Assembly (NCBI RefSeq): GCF_007993865.1
Contig: NZ_VIUH01000003.1
Coordinates: forward strand, 124,001 to 188,000
Reading direction: 5' to 3'
Length of the DNA stretch: 64,000 bases
Origin: Pseudomonas sp. SJZ079
Lineage (GTDB): Bacteria; Pseudomonadota; Gammaproteobacteria; Pseudomonadales; Pseudomonadaceae
The position numbers were made by a program, and so were the translations under genes. Shown here in pieces: positions 27,426 through 35,461 of this stretch (its first letter is position 1; each line of letters starts with the position of its first letter). Under the pieces are notes generated by a model, which worked only from the letters and a program-made list of their open reading frames with translations, did not search any database and was not told where the DNA came from.

Positions 27426-28367
27426 ATGGACATCATTGGCATTGGCTACATGGGCTTCGAGACCGCGAACATCGAAGCCTGGCGCGAGTACGGCCCGCAG
27501 GTGATGGGTTTCGGTATTGGCCGCTCGCCCGAGAGTGATCCGGATTCGCTGTATTTCCGCATCGACGACCGTCGTCATCGCTTTGCCTTCCATCCGGGAA
27601 AGATCGACCGTATCGCCTACATCGGCTGGGAGGCGATCGGACGCATGGCGTTTGAGGACGCCCTGAAGAGGTTCAGTGCGGCTGGAGTCGAGTTCACCCG
27701 CGGTGACGCCGAATTGTGTGAGAAGCGCGGGGTACGCGAGCTGATTCGTTTCCGTGATCCGGTCGGCTATCAGCACGAGCTGTTCTATGCGCAGAAGTGG
27801 ACACCGCGCTCCTTTCAGCCGGGCCGTCCGCATGGTGGGTTTCTGGCCGACGAGCGCGGTGCCGGTCATGTGGTGTTGATCACCCCCGAGTACACGCCGG
27901 AGCTGGAGCACTTCCTCATTGAAGTCATGGGTTTCCGCTGGTACGGCGCCGGCGCGGGTAAGGGGCGTACGGGGTTCTTCCGCTCCAAGCTTAATAATCA
28001 CACTAGCCACGATATCGCCTATGGCCACGGGCCTGGTCGCATGGGTGTTCAGCATGTGGGCATAGTCGTCAACAGCATCCGCGATGTCGGCGAGACCTAC
28101 GACATTGTCAAGAAACGCGAGCTGCCGATGATGATGACGCTGGGGCAGCATTGCCAGGATCCGCATGTATCCTTCTACCACTTCAATCCGTCCGGCTTCG
28201 CGTTTGAGACCATTGCCGAGATCGAGCCCTGGCAGGGTGACCACTATGAGCTCAATCCCGAGGTGCTGAGTGTCTGGGGCCACGAGATGGTTGGGCCTAT
28301 CCTCGGGCCGAGCGTACGTACGCCTGAGGAAGTGCTGGACCCGGAATACCTGGCCCGCAAACGCTAA
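27426..28367 (+). CDS. ditC: Two-domain type I extradiol ring-cleavage dioxygenase
   Basis: A 313-residue VOC-superfamily extradiol dioxygenase. The iron ligands are visible as H148 (GAGHVV), H210 (GVQHVG) and E261 (AFETI), matching the His146/His210/Glu260 frame of BphC, with H195 and Y251 at the usual second-shell positions. In the dit pathway, as I recall it, this enzyme opens the diterpenoid catechol (7-oxo-11,12-dihydroxy product of the DitA route). It has its own 107-base leader after ditB and couples closely to ditD. Confidence 0.93.
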   Translation: MDIIGIGYMGFETANIEAWREYGPQVMGFGIGRSPESDPDSLYFRIDDRRHRFAFHPGKIDRIAYIGWEAIGRMAFEDALKRFSAAGVEFTRGDAELCEKRGVRELIRFRDPVGYQHELFYAQKWTPRSFQPGRPHGGFLADERGAGHVVLITPEYTPELEHFLIEVMGFRWYGAGAGKGRTGFFRSKLNNHTSHDIAYGHGPGRMGVQHVGIVVNSIRDVGETYDIVKKRELPMMMTLGQHCQDPHVSFYHFNPSGFAFETIAEIEPWQGDHYELNPEVLSVWGHEMVGPILGPSVRTPEEVLDPEYLARKR

Positions 28368-28369
28368 GC

Positions 28370-29254
28370 ATGCGCCTGGCTCGCGTTGAAGTTACTGGCG
28401 AGGCAGTCTGGGCTTTGCTGGAGTCGCCATCCGGTCCGCTGAGGCGCATTCGTGCGCCTTTTGCCGAGTGGGTGGCTGTGCTGGCTCAGCAGGGGATCGC
28501 GGCGCTGGATCTGGCCGAGGAGCGTATCGAACTGGCTCGCTGCCGCCTGCTGCCACCGCTGCAGCCAGGCGCCCGGGTGTTTGGCGTTGGCTTGAACTAC
28601 CTGAGTCACCTGCAGCGCCTGGGCAGCGCCGCGCCGGCGCACACCCTGGCATACCTGAAGGCGGATTCGGCCCTGCTCGGCCCACTGGACGAGATCCAGT
28701 ACCCGACGCTGACGGCCGAGCTGGATTACGAAGTCGAACTGGTGGCCATGGTCGCCCGGCCTTTGCTGGATGAACCGCAGGCGAGCAGTTGCCTGCTCGG
28801 GTATACAGTCGGCAACGATATCAGTGCGCGCGATGCCGGTCGGCAGATCGGGCGTCTGGATCTGCTCACGCAAAAGAGCATGGATCGCACCACGCCACTC
28901 GGGCCCTGGATCGTCACGCTCGATGAGCTGGGCGGCAGTGGGCAGCCGGAGCTGGAGATGAGCCTGAGCGTCAATGGTGAGCAACGCCAGCAGGACAATA
29001 CCCGCAACATGATCTTTCCCGTCGACGAGTTGCTCAATTACCTCGATGCGCGCATCGCGCTGCGCCCCGGTGATCTGCTGTTCACCGGCTCGAGCCATGG
29101 TGTAGGTCTGGAAAGCGGGCGCTTCCTGGAGCCCGGAGACTTGGTCGAGGCGCACATTCAAGGCATTGGCCAATTAAGCAACCGCGTCGGTGCCCCACGT
29201 CGCTTGCATCCGGCGCGGGAGGTCGGGCGGCTGGGGCTGCCCGCCGGCGCATGA
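28370..29254 (+). CDS. ditD: Fumarylacetoacetate-hydrolase-family protein
   Basis: A 294-residue FAH-fold enzyme. The core includes VFGVGLNYLSHL (about residue 68), DYEVELVAMVARP (about 121), YTVGNDISARD (about 145) and GDLLFTGSSHGVG (about 239), with the acidic metal ligands of the family. It starts two bases after the ditC stop. In extradiol pathways this family hydrolyses, tautomerises or decarboxylates ring-fission products, so it probably acts directly after DitC. The symbol is by order. Confidence 0.87.
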   Translation: MRLARVEVTGEAVWALLESPSGPLRRIRAPFAEWVAVLAQQGIAALDLAEERIELARCRLLPPLQPGARVFGVGLNYLSHLQRLGSAAPAHTLAYLKADSALLGPLDEIQYPTLTAELDYEVELVAMVARPLLDEPQASSCLLGYTVGNDISARDAGRQIGRLDLLTQKSMDRTTPLGPWIVTLDELGGSGQPELEMSLSVNGEQRQQDNTRNMIFPVDELLNYLDARIALRPGDLLFTGSSHGVGLESGRFLEPGDLVEAHIQGIGQLSNRVGAPRRLHPAREVGRLGLPAGA

Positions 29255-30879
29255 GCATGGACAGGCAAAGCGCCCCGGCGAGCGCAACGATGCCGGAGCA
29301 CGCCTCGTTCTGGGCGCCGTTGCGCCACAAACTGTTCGTCGGGCTGTGGCTCGCTTGTGCGGTGGCCAACATGGCGATCTGGATGCAGACGGTCGGCGCC
29401 GCCTGGATCATGACCCTGTTGTCGGCCTCGCCCTTGATGGTTTCGCTGGTGCAAACCGCGATCACCCTGCCGGTGTTCCTGTTCGGTCTGCCGGGCGGGG
29501 TGCTCGCCGATCGCATGGATCCGCGACGCCTGCTGCTGTTCACCCAGTCGGCTATGCTCGGTGCGGCCGCTGTGCTCTGTCTGCTGGCCTGGTTCGACCT
29601 GCTGCAAGCCTGGTCGCTGCTGCTGTTCACCTTTGTCCTAGGCACCGGTAGCGCGCTGGGCATGGCAGCCTGGATGATCACGCTGGTCGGCGTGATCCCG
29701 CGCGAGCAGGTACCGGCGGCGGTATCGCTCAGCGGCATCTCGATCAATGCCACCCGCGCCCTGGGTCCGGCCCTGGCCGGCGCGCTCATCGCCTGGTGGA
29801 ACAGCGCTTCGGTGTTCCTGGTCATCGCCCTGTGCATGGCCCTGGTGATCATCTTCATCATCTGGCGTCTTCCAGCCAAAGCCCGTGTGGACGGTCTGCC
29901 GCCGGAAACCCTGGTCGGCGGCATGCGCAGCGGCCTGCGCTATATCCGTCACTCGACGGTGTTGTCCAGTGCGCTCAAGCAGGTGTTCGTCTTCACCAGT
30001 TGTGCCAGCGCACTCTGGGCGCTGATGCCGCTGGTGGCCAAGAACGAACTGGGCATGGACGCAGGTGGTTACGGCCTGCTGATGGCCTTCATGGGCGCCG
30101 GCGCGGTGCTGGCCGCCCTCGGCCTGACCAGTGTTTATCGCCGTTTCCCTCTGCGTCGGCTTATAGTCGCCGGCGCTTTCGCGTTCGCAGCGGCAACCCT
30201 GGCGGCAGCGCTGTCGCACAGCCAGGTAGTGGTCTGCGCGATGCTGCTGTTCGCCGGCATGGGCTGGATGGCGGTGAACGCAACTATCTCCACCGTGGTG
30301 CAGACCTATGCGGCGAACTGGGTGCGCGCCCGTGTCGCCTCGGTGTACCTCTTGGTACTGATGGGCTCGATGGCCGTGGGCGGCATCCTGTGGGGCGCAC
30401 TGGCCCAGTATCTGGGTCTGGAAAACAGTCTGTTGCTGTCGGCGTCGAGCATCCTGTTGGGGCTACTGGTGACCCGTCGCGGAAAGATTGTCATGGGCCG
30501 AGAAGCGGATTTCGCCGACGCCCAGCAGACCGACAAGCTGGTGCTGACGGGCGAAGTGTCCCATGGCGATGGGCCGGTTTGCGTGGAGATCAGCTACCGG
30601 GTGGGCGATGACGAGCGTGATGACTTTTTGTGCATCGTCTACGCCGTCGGCCAGTCACGGCGGCGCAACGGCGCACAGAACTGGCGACTGTATCGTGACC
30701 TCGCCGAAACCGATCACTACGTCGAGCGCTTCATCGTCGAGTCCTGGCTTGACTATCTGCGTCAGCAGGAGCGAGTGACCCTGGCCGATGAGAGCCTTGA
30801 GCGTAGCTTGTCCAGGTATCGTTTAGAGTCTCCGGAGCCCAGGCGTTATATCTACCAGTCCCCGGCAGGCATATTTTGA
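29251..30879 (+). CDS. ditE: MFS permease of the EntS-like (MFS_3) group with C-terminal cytosolic domain
   Basis: A 542-residue protein. The first roughly 410 residues form a 12-helix MFS unit with the loop GVLADRMDPRRLLL (about residue 83). The last roughly 130 residues are soluble and end in LSRYRLESPEPRRYIYQSP; this tail is common in the MFS_3 group and resembles an antibiotic-monooxygenase-like fold. ATG 29251 overlaps the ditD stop by four bases. It is taken as the dit-cluster permease ditE by position. Import or export is not decidable from sequence. Confidence 0.87.
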   Translation: MSMDRQSAPASATMPEHASFWAPLRHKLFVGLWLACAVANMAIWMQTVGAAWIMTLLSASPLMVSLVQTAITLPVFLFGLPGGVLADRMDPRRLLLFTQSAMLGAAAVLCLLAWFDLLQAWSLLLFTFVLGTGSALGMAAWMITLVGVIPREQVPAAVSLSGISINATRALGPALAGALIAWWNSASVFLVIALCMALVIIFIIWRLPAKARVDGLPPETLVGGMRSGLRYIRHSTVLSSALKQVFVFTSCASALWALMPLVAKNELGMDAGGYGLLMAFMGAGAVLAALGLTSVYRRFPLRRLIVAGAFAFAAATLAAALSHSQVVVCAMLLFAGMGWMAVNATISTVVQTYAANWVRARVASVYLLVLMGSMAVGGILWGALAQYLGLENSLLLSASSILLGLLVTRRGKIVMGREADFADAQQTDKLVLTGEVSHGDGPVCVEISYRVGDDERDDFLCIVYAVGQSRRRNGAQNWRLYRDLAETDHYVERFIVESWLDYLRQQERVTLADESLERSLSRYRLESPEPRRYIYQSPAGIF

Positions 30880-30985
30880 GCGAGATAAGCTGCTCGACTT
30901 GAAATCTCCATACTAAATTTACCGCGCCGCATTGTTCTCGGTATAGAATTGCGTTTGGCTCCCGCTACGCAAATCGAGAAACCTC

Positions 30986-31780
30986 ATGGACAGCTCCGAC
31001 CTAATAGACCTCAATGACGCTCGCAAGGCTGCCGGTGCGGTGACTGTCAAACCGGTCGCCAATGCGATTCGCATCCTCCGCCACCTGAGTCAGGTCGGAA
31101 CGCCCGAGCGTTCAGTGGACATTGCCCGCCGGCTTTCGATCAACCCCAGCACCTGTTTCAACATCCTGCGCACATTGGTGTTGGAGGACGTGGTCGATTT
31201 CAACCCAATGTCGAAACGTTATTCGGCTGGTGCGGGGCTGGCCCGCTTGGTCGAGCAGCTGGTCAGCCAAGGCCAGCGGGTGCAACTGGCCAAGCCATTG
31301 CTACAGAATCTGGCTGGGCGGCAGCGGGTGACGGTCACCTTGTGGCGGCGGGTTGGACCAGATCGTATCGTCATCGTCAGTTCCGCCGCCAGTCCGGCGG
31401 ATGTGCGAATCGACATGGCTGAAGGGCAGCGACTGCCAATGCTAATGGGGGCCAGCGGCCGATTGTTCGCTACCCAGGTCGATTTGGATGATCCAGATAT
31501 CCAGAGTAATTTCGAGCGAATTCGTTGGGCGCGTCCATTGCCGCTTGAGACTTACCGCGAGGAAGTGCGTTTGGCGGCGAGCCGCGGATGGGCGCTGGAC
31601 GATGGTCATTTTTCCGTCGGTATCCTGGCCGTGGCCGCACCAGTCTATTCGCCCTCCGGCACCATCGACTTCACCGTATCAGCCGTAATGTTCCGCGGTC
31701 AGCGCAATGAAGATGGGATCAAGGAGCTAGGTGAAGCGCTTGTTGAGTTCTGCTCGGAGCTCGCGACCGTGCTGTTTTGA
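30986..31780 (+). CDS. ditR: IclR-family transcriptional regulator
   Basis: A 264-residue regulator with an N-terminal winged helix (ALSIAR-like segment RSVDIARRLSINPSTCFNIL, about residues 45-64) and a C-terminal IclR effector domain including MLMGASGRLFAT and LDDGHFSVGILAVAAPVYS. The dit cluster encodes an IclR-type regulator, DitR, reported to influence ditA expression; the position agrees. It has its own 106-base upstream gap, in which I see no copy of the 23-base operator. It converges on ditF. Confidence 0.9.
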   Translation: MDSSDLIDLNDARKAAGAVTVKPVANAIRILRHLSQVGTPERSVDIARRLSINPSTCFNILRTLVLEDVVDFNPMSKRYSAGAGLARLVEQLVSQGQRVQLAKPLLQNLAGRQRVTVTLWRRVGPDRIVIVSSAASPADVRIDMAEGQRLPMLMGASGRLFATQVDLDDPDIQSNFERIRWARPLPLETYREEVRLAASRGWALDDGHFSVGILAVAAPVYSPSGTIDFTVSAVMFRGQRNEDGIKELGEALVEFCSELATVLF

Positions 31781-31809
31781 TCGCGAGCGACGGGAGTAGA
31801 GACTGCTGC

Positions 31810-33003
31810 TCACTCCCTGACCAGCAGCAAACTACCACCCAGCGGCCCACCGCCTGCGGCGACCGCGGCGACCCGATGTTCGGCAGTCTGTCTTCCCTCG
31901 GCGCGCCCCCACAGCTGCAGGCATGCTTCGTGAACATAGCCCAGGCCGTGGGTGCGCCCGGCGGATAGTTGGCCGCCATTGGTGTTGATCGGCAGGTCGC
32001 CGTCCAGGGCAATTCGCTGTCCCCCTTCGACGAAGGCGCCGCTCTGACCCACAGGGCACAGCCCCAGCGCCTCCAGCCAGATCATGGTGAGAATCGAGAA
32101 CCCGTCATACAACTGGGCCGAATCGACGTCGCTGGGCGTGTAGTCGGTGCGTGCCCACATCATCCGGCCAACATCGAACGCCGCCATCTCGGTTAGCGAT
32201 ATCTGATCCCATGACCAGGGCTGGTTGAGCGCCGCGCCGATTGCCTCGATGCGAATCGGCGGATGACGTGTGTCCCGCGCGGCATCCCGGCGCGACAGGA
32301 CAATCGCGGTCGAGGCGTCGCAGTGCACGTCGCAATCGAACATCCGCAACGGTGTGGAAATCATCCGCGACTGCATGTAGTCGTCCATCGACATCGGTGT
32401 GCGGTAGATGGCCTTGGGATTACGTTGGGCGTTCTGCCGGCAGGTCAGGGCAATCTGGGCGAGTTGCTCCGGTTGCGTGCCATATTCATGAAAATGCCGT
32501 TGTGCATACAGGGCCATCAGGTTGATGCCGGACAGCACATTGAACGGCGTGAACCATTGCCAGGAATAGCTGCTGTCACGCCCTTGAGTCTTATTGCTGA
32601 GTGCGCCGGCCTGCTTGTTATGTACGCGTGCCGACGCCTCGGTAATGGTGCGGAACACCAGCACGTGGTTGCACAGTCCTGCGGCAATGGCCATGGCGCC
32701 ATTGATCAGCCCCGCAAGTGGGCCAGGACCTTCGTAGCCGCCGCCAAACCAGTTGACGTTCAACCCTAGGGCGCTCTTCAGGGCGCTGGGGCCGACCGGC
32801 GAAAAGGGATCGCCATTATTGTTATCGCCTGGCCAACAGGCCACGCCATCGATGTCGCTACGTTCGAGTCCGGCATCGGCGATGGCTTCCAGGCAGGCGT
32901 CGACGGTCAGGCGCATGGCCGATTTCGACGACGGGCGGCCCACTTCGGACTGTCCTATGCCGGTGATGGCGACCTCTTTCTCGTAGCGATGATCGAACAT
33001 CAT
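31810..33003 (-). CDS. ditF: Thiolase-fold protein lacking catalytic Cys, likely Ltp2-like aldolase
   Basis: A 397-residue SCP-x-type thiolase-fold protein. The segment where thiolases carry the nucleophilic Cys reads GYEGPGPLAGLINGAMAIA, without Cys, and the usual GHP box is replaced by GGQLSAGRTHGLGYVHEA. A Tyr lies in SAQLYDGFS. The same changes typify the Ltp2 group, which performs retro-aldol cleavage with a DUF35 partner in steroid side-chain degradation. The adjacent DUF35 gene overlaps its start by four bases, which supports a DitF-DUF35 complex with aldolase rather than thiolase activity. Confidence 0.85.
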   Translation of the reverse strand: MMFDHRYEKEVAITGIGQSEVGRPSSKSAMRLTVDACLEAIADAGLERSDIDGVACWPGDNNNGDPFSPVGPSALKSALGLNVNWFGGGYEGPGPLAGLINGAMAIAAGLCNHVLVFRTITEASARVHNKQAGALSNKTQGRDSSYSWQWFTPFNVLSGINLMALYAQRHFHEYGTQPEQLAQIALTCRQNAQRNPKAIYRTPMSMDDYMQSRMISTPLRMFDCDVHCDASTAIVLSRRDAARDTRHPPIRIEAIGAALNQPWSWDQISLTEMAAFDVGRMMWARTDYTPSDVDSAQLYDGFSILTMIWLEALGLCPVGQSGAFVEGGQRIALDGDLPINTNGGQLSAGRTHGLGYVHEACLQLWGRAEGRQTAEHRVAAVAAGGGPLGGSLLLVRE

Positions 33004-33398
33004 TGATCCCTTTCGAACAGTGGGAGCCAGACGTCCTCGACGTGGAGGAAGCTGACCCGTACCGGCATGTCTATGCGAACCGCGAGTGGGTCCATGCCTA
33101 CGACGTTACTGATGAAGCGAAGACCCGGCTGCTCGGCCAACTCGACAATCGCGACGACGTAAGGGACTTCGAGTTCGGCGATCCATGGCTGGTAGTTGAG
33201 CGTGTAGCTGAGCACCTTGCCCTTGCCGGAGACCGCGCGCGGCTCGACTTCCAGGCTCGCGCAATGCGGGCAGATCGGTCCCGGCGGATGGAAAAAATGC
33301 TCGCAGCCAAGGCAGCGGTGCATCAATAGTTCACCGTGCTCGCCACCTTGCCAGAAGGCGCGGTTGTCGGCGTTTAGGGCAGGCAATTTTCTAGGCAT
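33000..33398 (-). CDS. Zn-ribbon/OB-fold (DUF35) protein, partner of DitF
   Basis: A 132-residue protein. The rubredoxin-like zinc ribbon uses C29, C32, C43 and C46 (CLGC ... CPHC), followed by an OB-fold (SGKGKVLSYTLNYQPW ... VPYVVAIVEL). This is the usual two-part DUF35 layout of subunits that accompany thiolase-like aldolases and hydratases acting on CoA esters. Its stop overlaps the DitF start (ATGA), implying coupled synthesis. It is divergent from ditG, with a putative operator between. Confidence 0.9.
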   Translation of the reverse strand: MPRKLPALNADNRAFWQGGEHGELLMHRCLGCEHFFHPPGPICPHCASLEVEPRAVSGKGKVLSYTLNYQPWIAELEVPYVVAIVELAEQPGLRFISNVVGMDPLAVRIDMPVRVSFLHVEDVWLPLFERDQ

Positions 33399-33445
33399 CA
33401 GGCATTCCTGAGGAGGCGACGACTCATGGGATTACGTTAGCATTT

Positions 33446-33468
33446 GTACATATTTTTGAAAAGTGTCA
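33446..33468. promoter_or_regulatory. Putative dit-regulon operator (site 4), GTACA-N13-TGTCA
   Basis: T-GTACA-N13-TGTCA between the divergent DUF35/ditF and ditG operons. The ACA-N13-TGT core is kept; the outer bases of the right arm differ. The flank resembles the site before ditA1 (AAAAGTGTC in both). Confidence 0.45.
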
Positions 33469-33537
33469 TATTTTGTGCCTCCGTTCGGCTAGGCCTGGCC
33501 ATGGCCGCCCCGTAAACAAAACAAGAGGAACTTCACT

Positions 33538-34239
33538 ATGTCCCAGTCTTTGCAGGACAAGATTGTCATCATAACCGGCGGCTTCGGCGTCTTGGGCAGC
33601 AGCCTCGGCCAGCTGTTGCTGGAGCGTGGTGCGCGTGTCGCATTGCTCGACCGCGCCGATGCCCCCGCAGCGTTGCGCGACGTGCAGAACCTGCTGCCTT
33701 TGGGAGGCGTCGACCTGACGTCCGCGGACTCGGCCAAGGAGGCGCTGGCTCGCGTGGCCGAGCATTTCGGCCGCATCGATGGCCTGGTCAACGTGGCGGG
33801 CGGTTTTGCCTGGGAAACCCTGGAAGACGGCAGCCTGGAAACCTGGGACCGCCTGTACCAGATGAACTTGCGCACAGCCGTGGTCAGTTGCCAGGCGGCA
33901 CTGCCCCATCTGCTGGAAGCGTCAGCGGGCCGTATCGTCAATATCGGCGCGCTGGCCTCGCTGAAAGCCGTTCAGGGCATGGGCGCCTATGCTGCATCCA
34001 AGGCCGGGGTCGCGCGTTTGACCGAGGCGCTGGCCGAGGAGCTAAAGGATCGCGGTATTACAGTCAATGCGGTGCTGCCGAGCATTATCGACACGCCCAC
34101 CAACCGGGCGGACATGCCGGATGCCGACGCCAGTCGCTGGGTCTCGCCGGCAGCGCTGGCCGGGGTGATCGCCTTCCTCCTGTCGGATGACGCCGCAGTG
34201 GTGACGGGCGCCTGTCTGCCGGTGGCCGGGCGGGTATGA
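33538..34239 (+). CDS. ditG: SDR-family oxidoreductase
   Basis: A short 233-residue SDR. TGGFGVLG is the cofactor loop (about residues 14-21), NVAGGF replaces NNAG, and YAASK carries the catalytic pair (about residue 151). The C-terminus (GACLPVAGRV) is brief. A GAGGAA site precedes the start. It is first in a run with ditH and possibly ditA1A2. A role in oxidising a hydroxyl of the terpenoid or of a ring-fission product is inferred from context; the symbol is by order. Confidence 0.87.
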   Translation: MSQSLQDKIVIITGGFGVLGSSLGQLLLERGARVALLDRADAPAALRDVQNLLPLGGVDLTSADSAKEALARVAEHFGRIDGLVNVAGGFAWETLEDGSLETWDRLYQMNLRTAVVSCQAALPHLLEASAGRIVNIGALASLKAVQGMGAYAASKAGVARLTEALAEELKDRGITVNAVLPSIIDTPTNRADMPDADASRWVSPAALAGVIAFLLSDDAAVVTGACLPVAGRV

Positions 34240-34282
34240 ACAGCTTAGCCCGCGGGATTACTTCGATGGGAGCGGATAACCA

Positions 34283-35260
34283 ATGAGACTCGTGACCTTT
34301 ACCGATGGCGCGGGCTTCGAGCGTGCGGGCGCCTTGCTCGAGAACGATCAAGCTGTGCTCGATCTGCAGCAGGCCTACCGCACGTTGCAGGGGCGTGATA
34401 GCGCGCAGCTTGCCAGTGTGCTGGCGTTGGTCGAGGCCGGGGAGCCGGCGCTCGAACTGGCCCGCTCGTTGCTGGCGCAAGCGCCTGCAGACGCGGTTTT
34501 GCAGCGCTCCGCCGTGAAGTTGCGGGCGCCGATCCAGCCGCCACCGCAAATGCGCGACTGCTCCTGCTTCGAGTTGCATCTGCGGCAAAGCTTCGCTGCG
34601 GCGCGCCGGGCGCGAGCACTGCGTACACCGGATCCGGAAGCCACCTTGCGGGAAATGAACACCCGTGCCGACGATCGCGTTATTGAGACCTTCAACCGTC
34701 AGCCCATCTATTACAAATGCAACCGTTTCGCGGTCATCGGCATCGATGACGAATTCCAGTGGCCGAGTTTCAGCAAGGCGATGGACTACGAGTTGGAGTT
34801 CGGTTGCTACATTGGCAAGCGCGGCAAGGACATCAGTCGCGAGGATGCTCGCTCGCACATCGTCGGCTACACCATCTTCAACGACATGAGCGCACGGGAT
34901 GCCCAGGCCAAGGAGATGCCCGGCATGCTCGGTCCGGCCAAGAGTAAGGACTTCGACACCGGCAACATCATGGGGCCCTGCCTGGTGACGGCCGACGAAC
35001 TCGGCGATCCCTACGACCTGAATATGGTTGCGCGGGTCAATGGCGAGGAGTGGGGGCGCGGCAATACCCGGGACATGCGCTGGCGCTTCGAGGACGTCAT
35101 CGCTCATGTGTCGCGCTCGGAGACGCTGTACCCCGGCGAGTTTCTCGGCTCGGGTACGGTGGGCAACGGTTGCGGCCTGGAGCAGTTGCGTTACCTCAAG
35201 CCAGGCGATCTGGTTGAGCTGGAGGTCGATGGCATCGGTGTGTTGCGCACCCGCGTCTAG
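34283..35260 (+). CDS. ditH: Fumarylacetoacetate-hydrolase-family protein
   Basis: A 325-residue FAH-family enzyme, longer than DitD and DitM. MRLVTFTDGAGFERAGALL opens an N-terminal domain; the catalytic core contains DYELEFGCYIGKRG (about residue 170), YTIFNDMSARDAQ (about 196) and a late GEFLGSGTVGNGCG (about 286). Compared with DitD, the LGTG/LFTG element is GSGT, as in the fumarylacetoacetase-like branch. It probably hydrolyses a diketo product after ring opening. The symbol is by order. Confidence 0.87.
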   Translation: MRLVTFTDGAGFERAGALLENDQAVLDLQQAYRTLQGRDSAQLASVLALVEAGEPALELARSLLAQAPADAVLQRSAVKLRAPIQPPPQMRDCSCFELHLRQSFAAARRARALRTPDPEATLREMNTRADDRVIETFNRQPIYYKCNRFAVIGIDDEFQWPSFSKAMDYELEFGCYIGKRGKDISREDARSHIVGYTIFNDMSARDAQAKEMPGMLGPAKSKDFDTGNIMGPCLVTADELGDPYDLNMVARVNGEEWGRGNTRDMRWRFEDVIAHVSRSETLYPGEFLGSGTVGNGCGLEQLRYLKPGDLVELEVDGIGVLRTRV

Positions 35261-35387
35261 CGTCCTGCTCATGTTGTGTTCGGATGCACGCGGCCTGCCC
35301 GGTCACGCTCGAGGTTTATCGAGCAGGGCGGGTGGGCCCACGAGAGTGGTATCGCGAGTGGTCATCTCAATGCAAAACACTTTTACT

Positions 35388-35410
35388 ATACATTTTTGTA
35401 AAAAGTGTCT
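35388..35410. promoter_or_regulatory. Putative dit-regulon operator (site 5), ATACA-N13-TGTCT
   Basis: T-ATACA-N13-TGTCT, 52 bases before ditA1. The ACA-N13-TGT core is kept. It overlaps a larger inverted repeat, ACACTTTT (35377-35384) with AAAAGTGT (35401-35408), which may be a second or alternative binding site. Confidence 0.45.
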
Positions 35411-35461
35411 TATATTTGGTCGTGGATTCATTCGCCATCGCGCCCTTAACAGGAGGCAGTC

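Noticed and set aside
31810-33003. Calling DitF a normal acetyl-CoA acetyltransferase
   Set aside because: The nucleophilic Cys and the GHP box are missing, unlike in DitO, so a standard thiolase reaction is unlikely.
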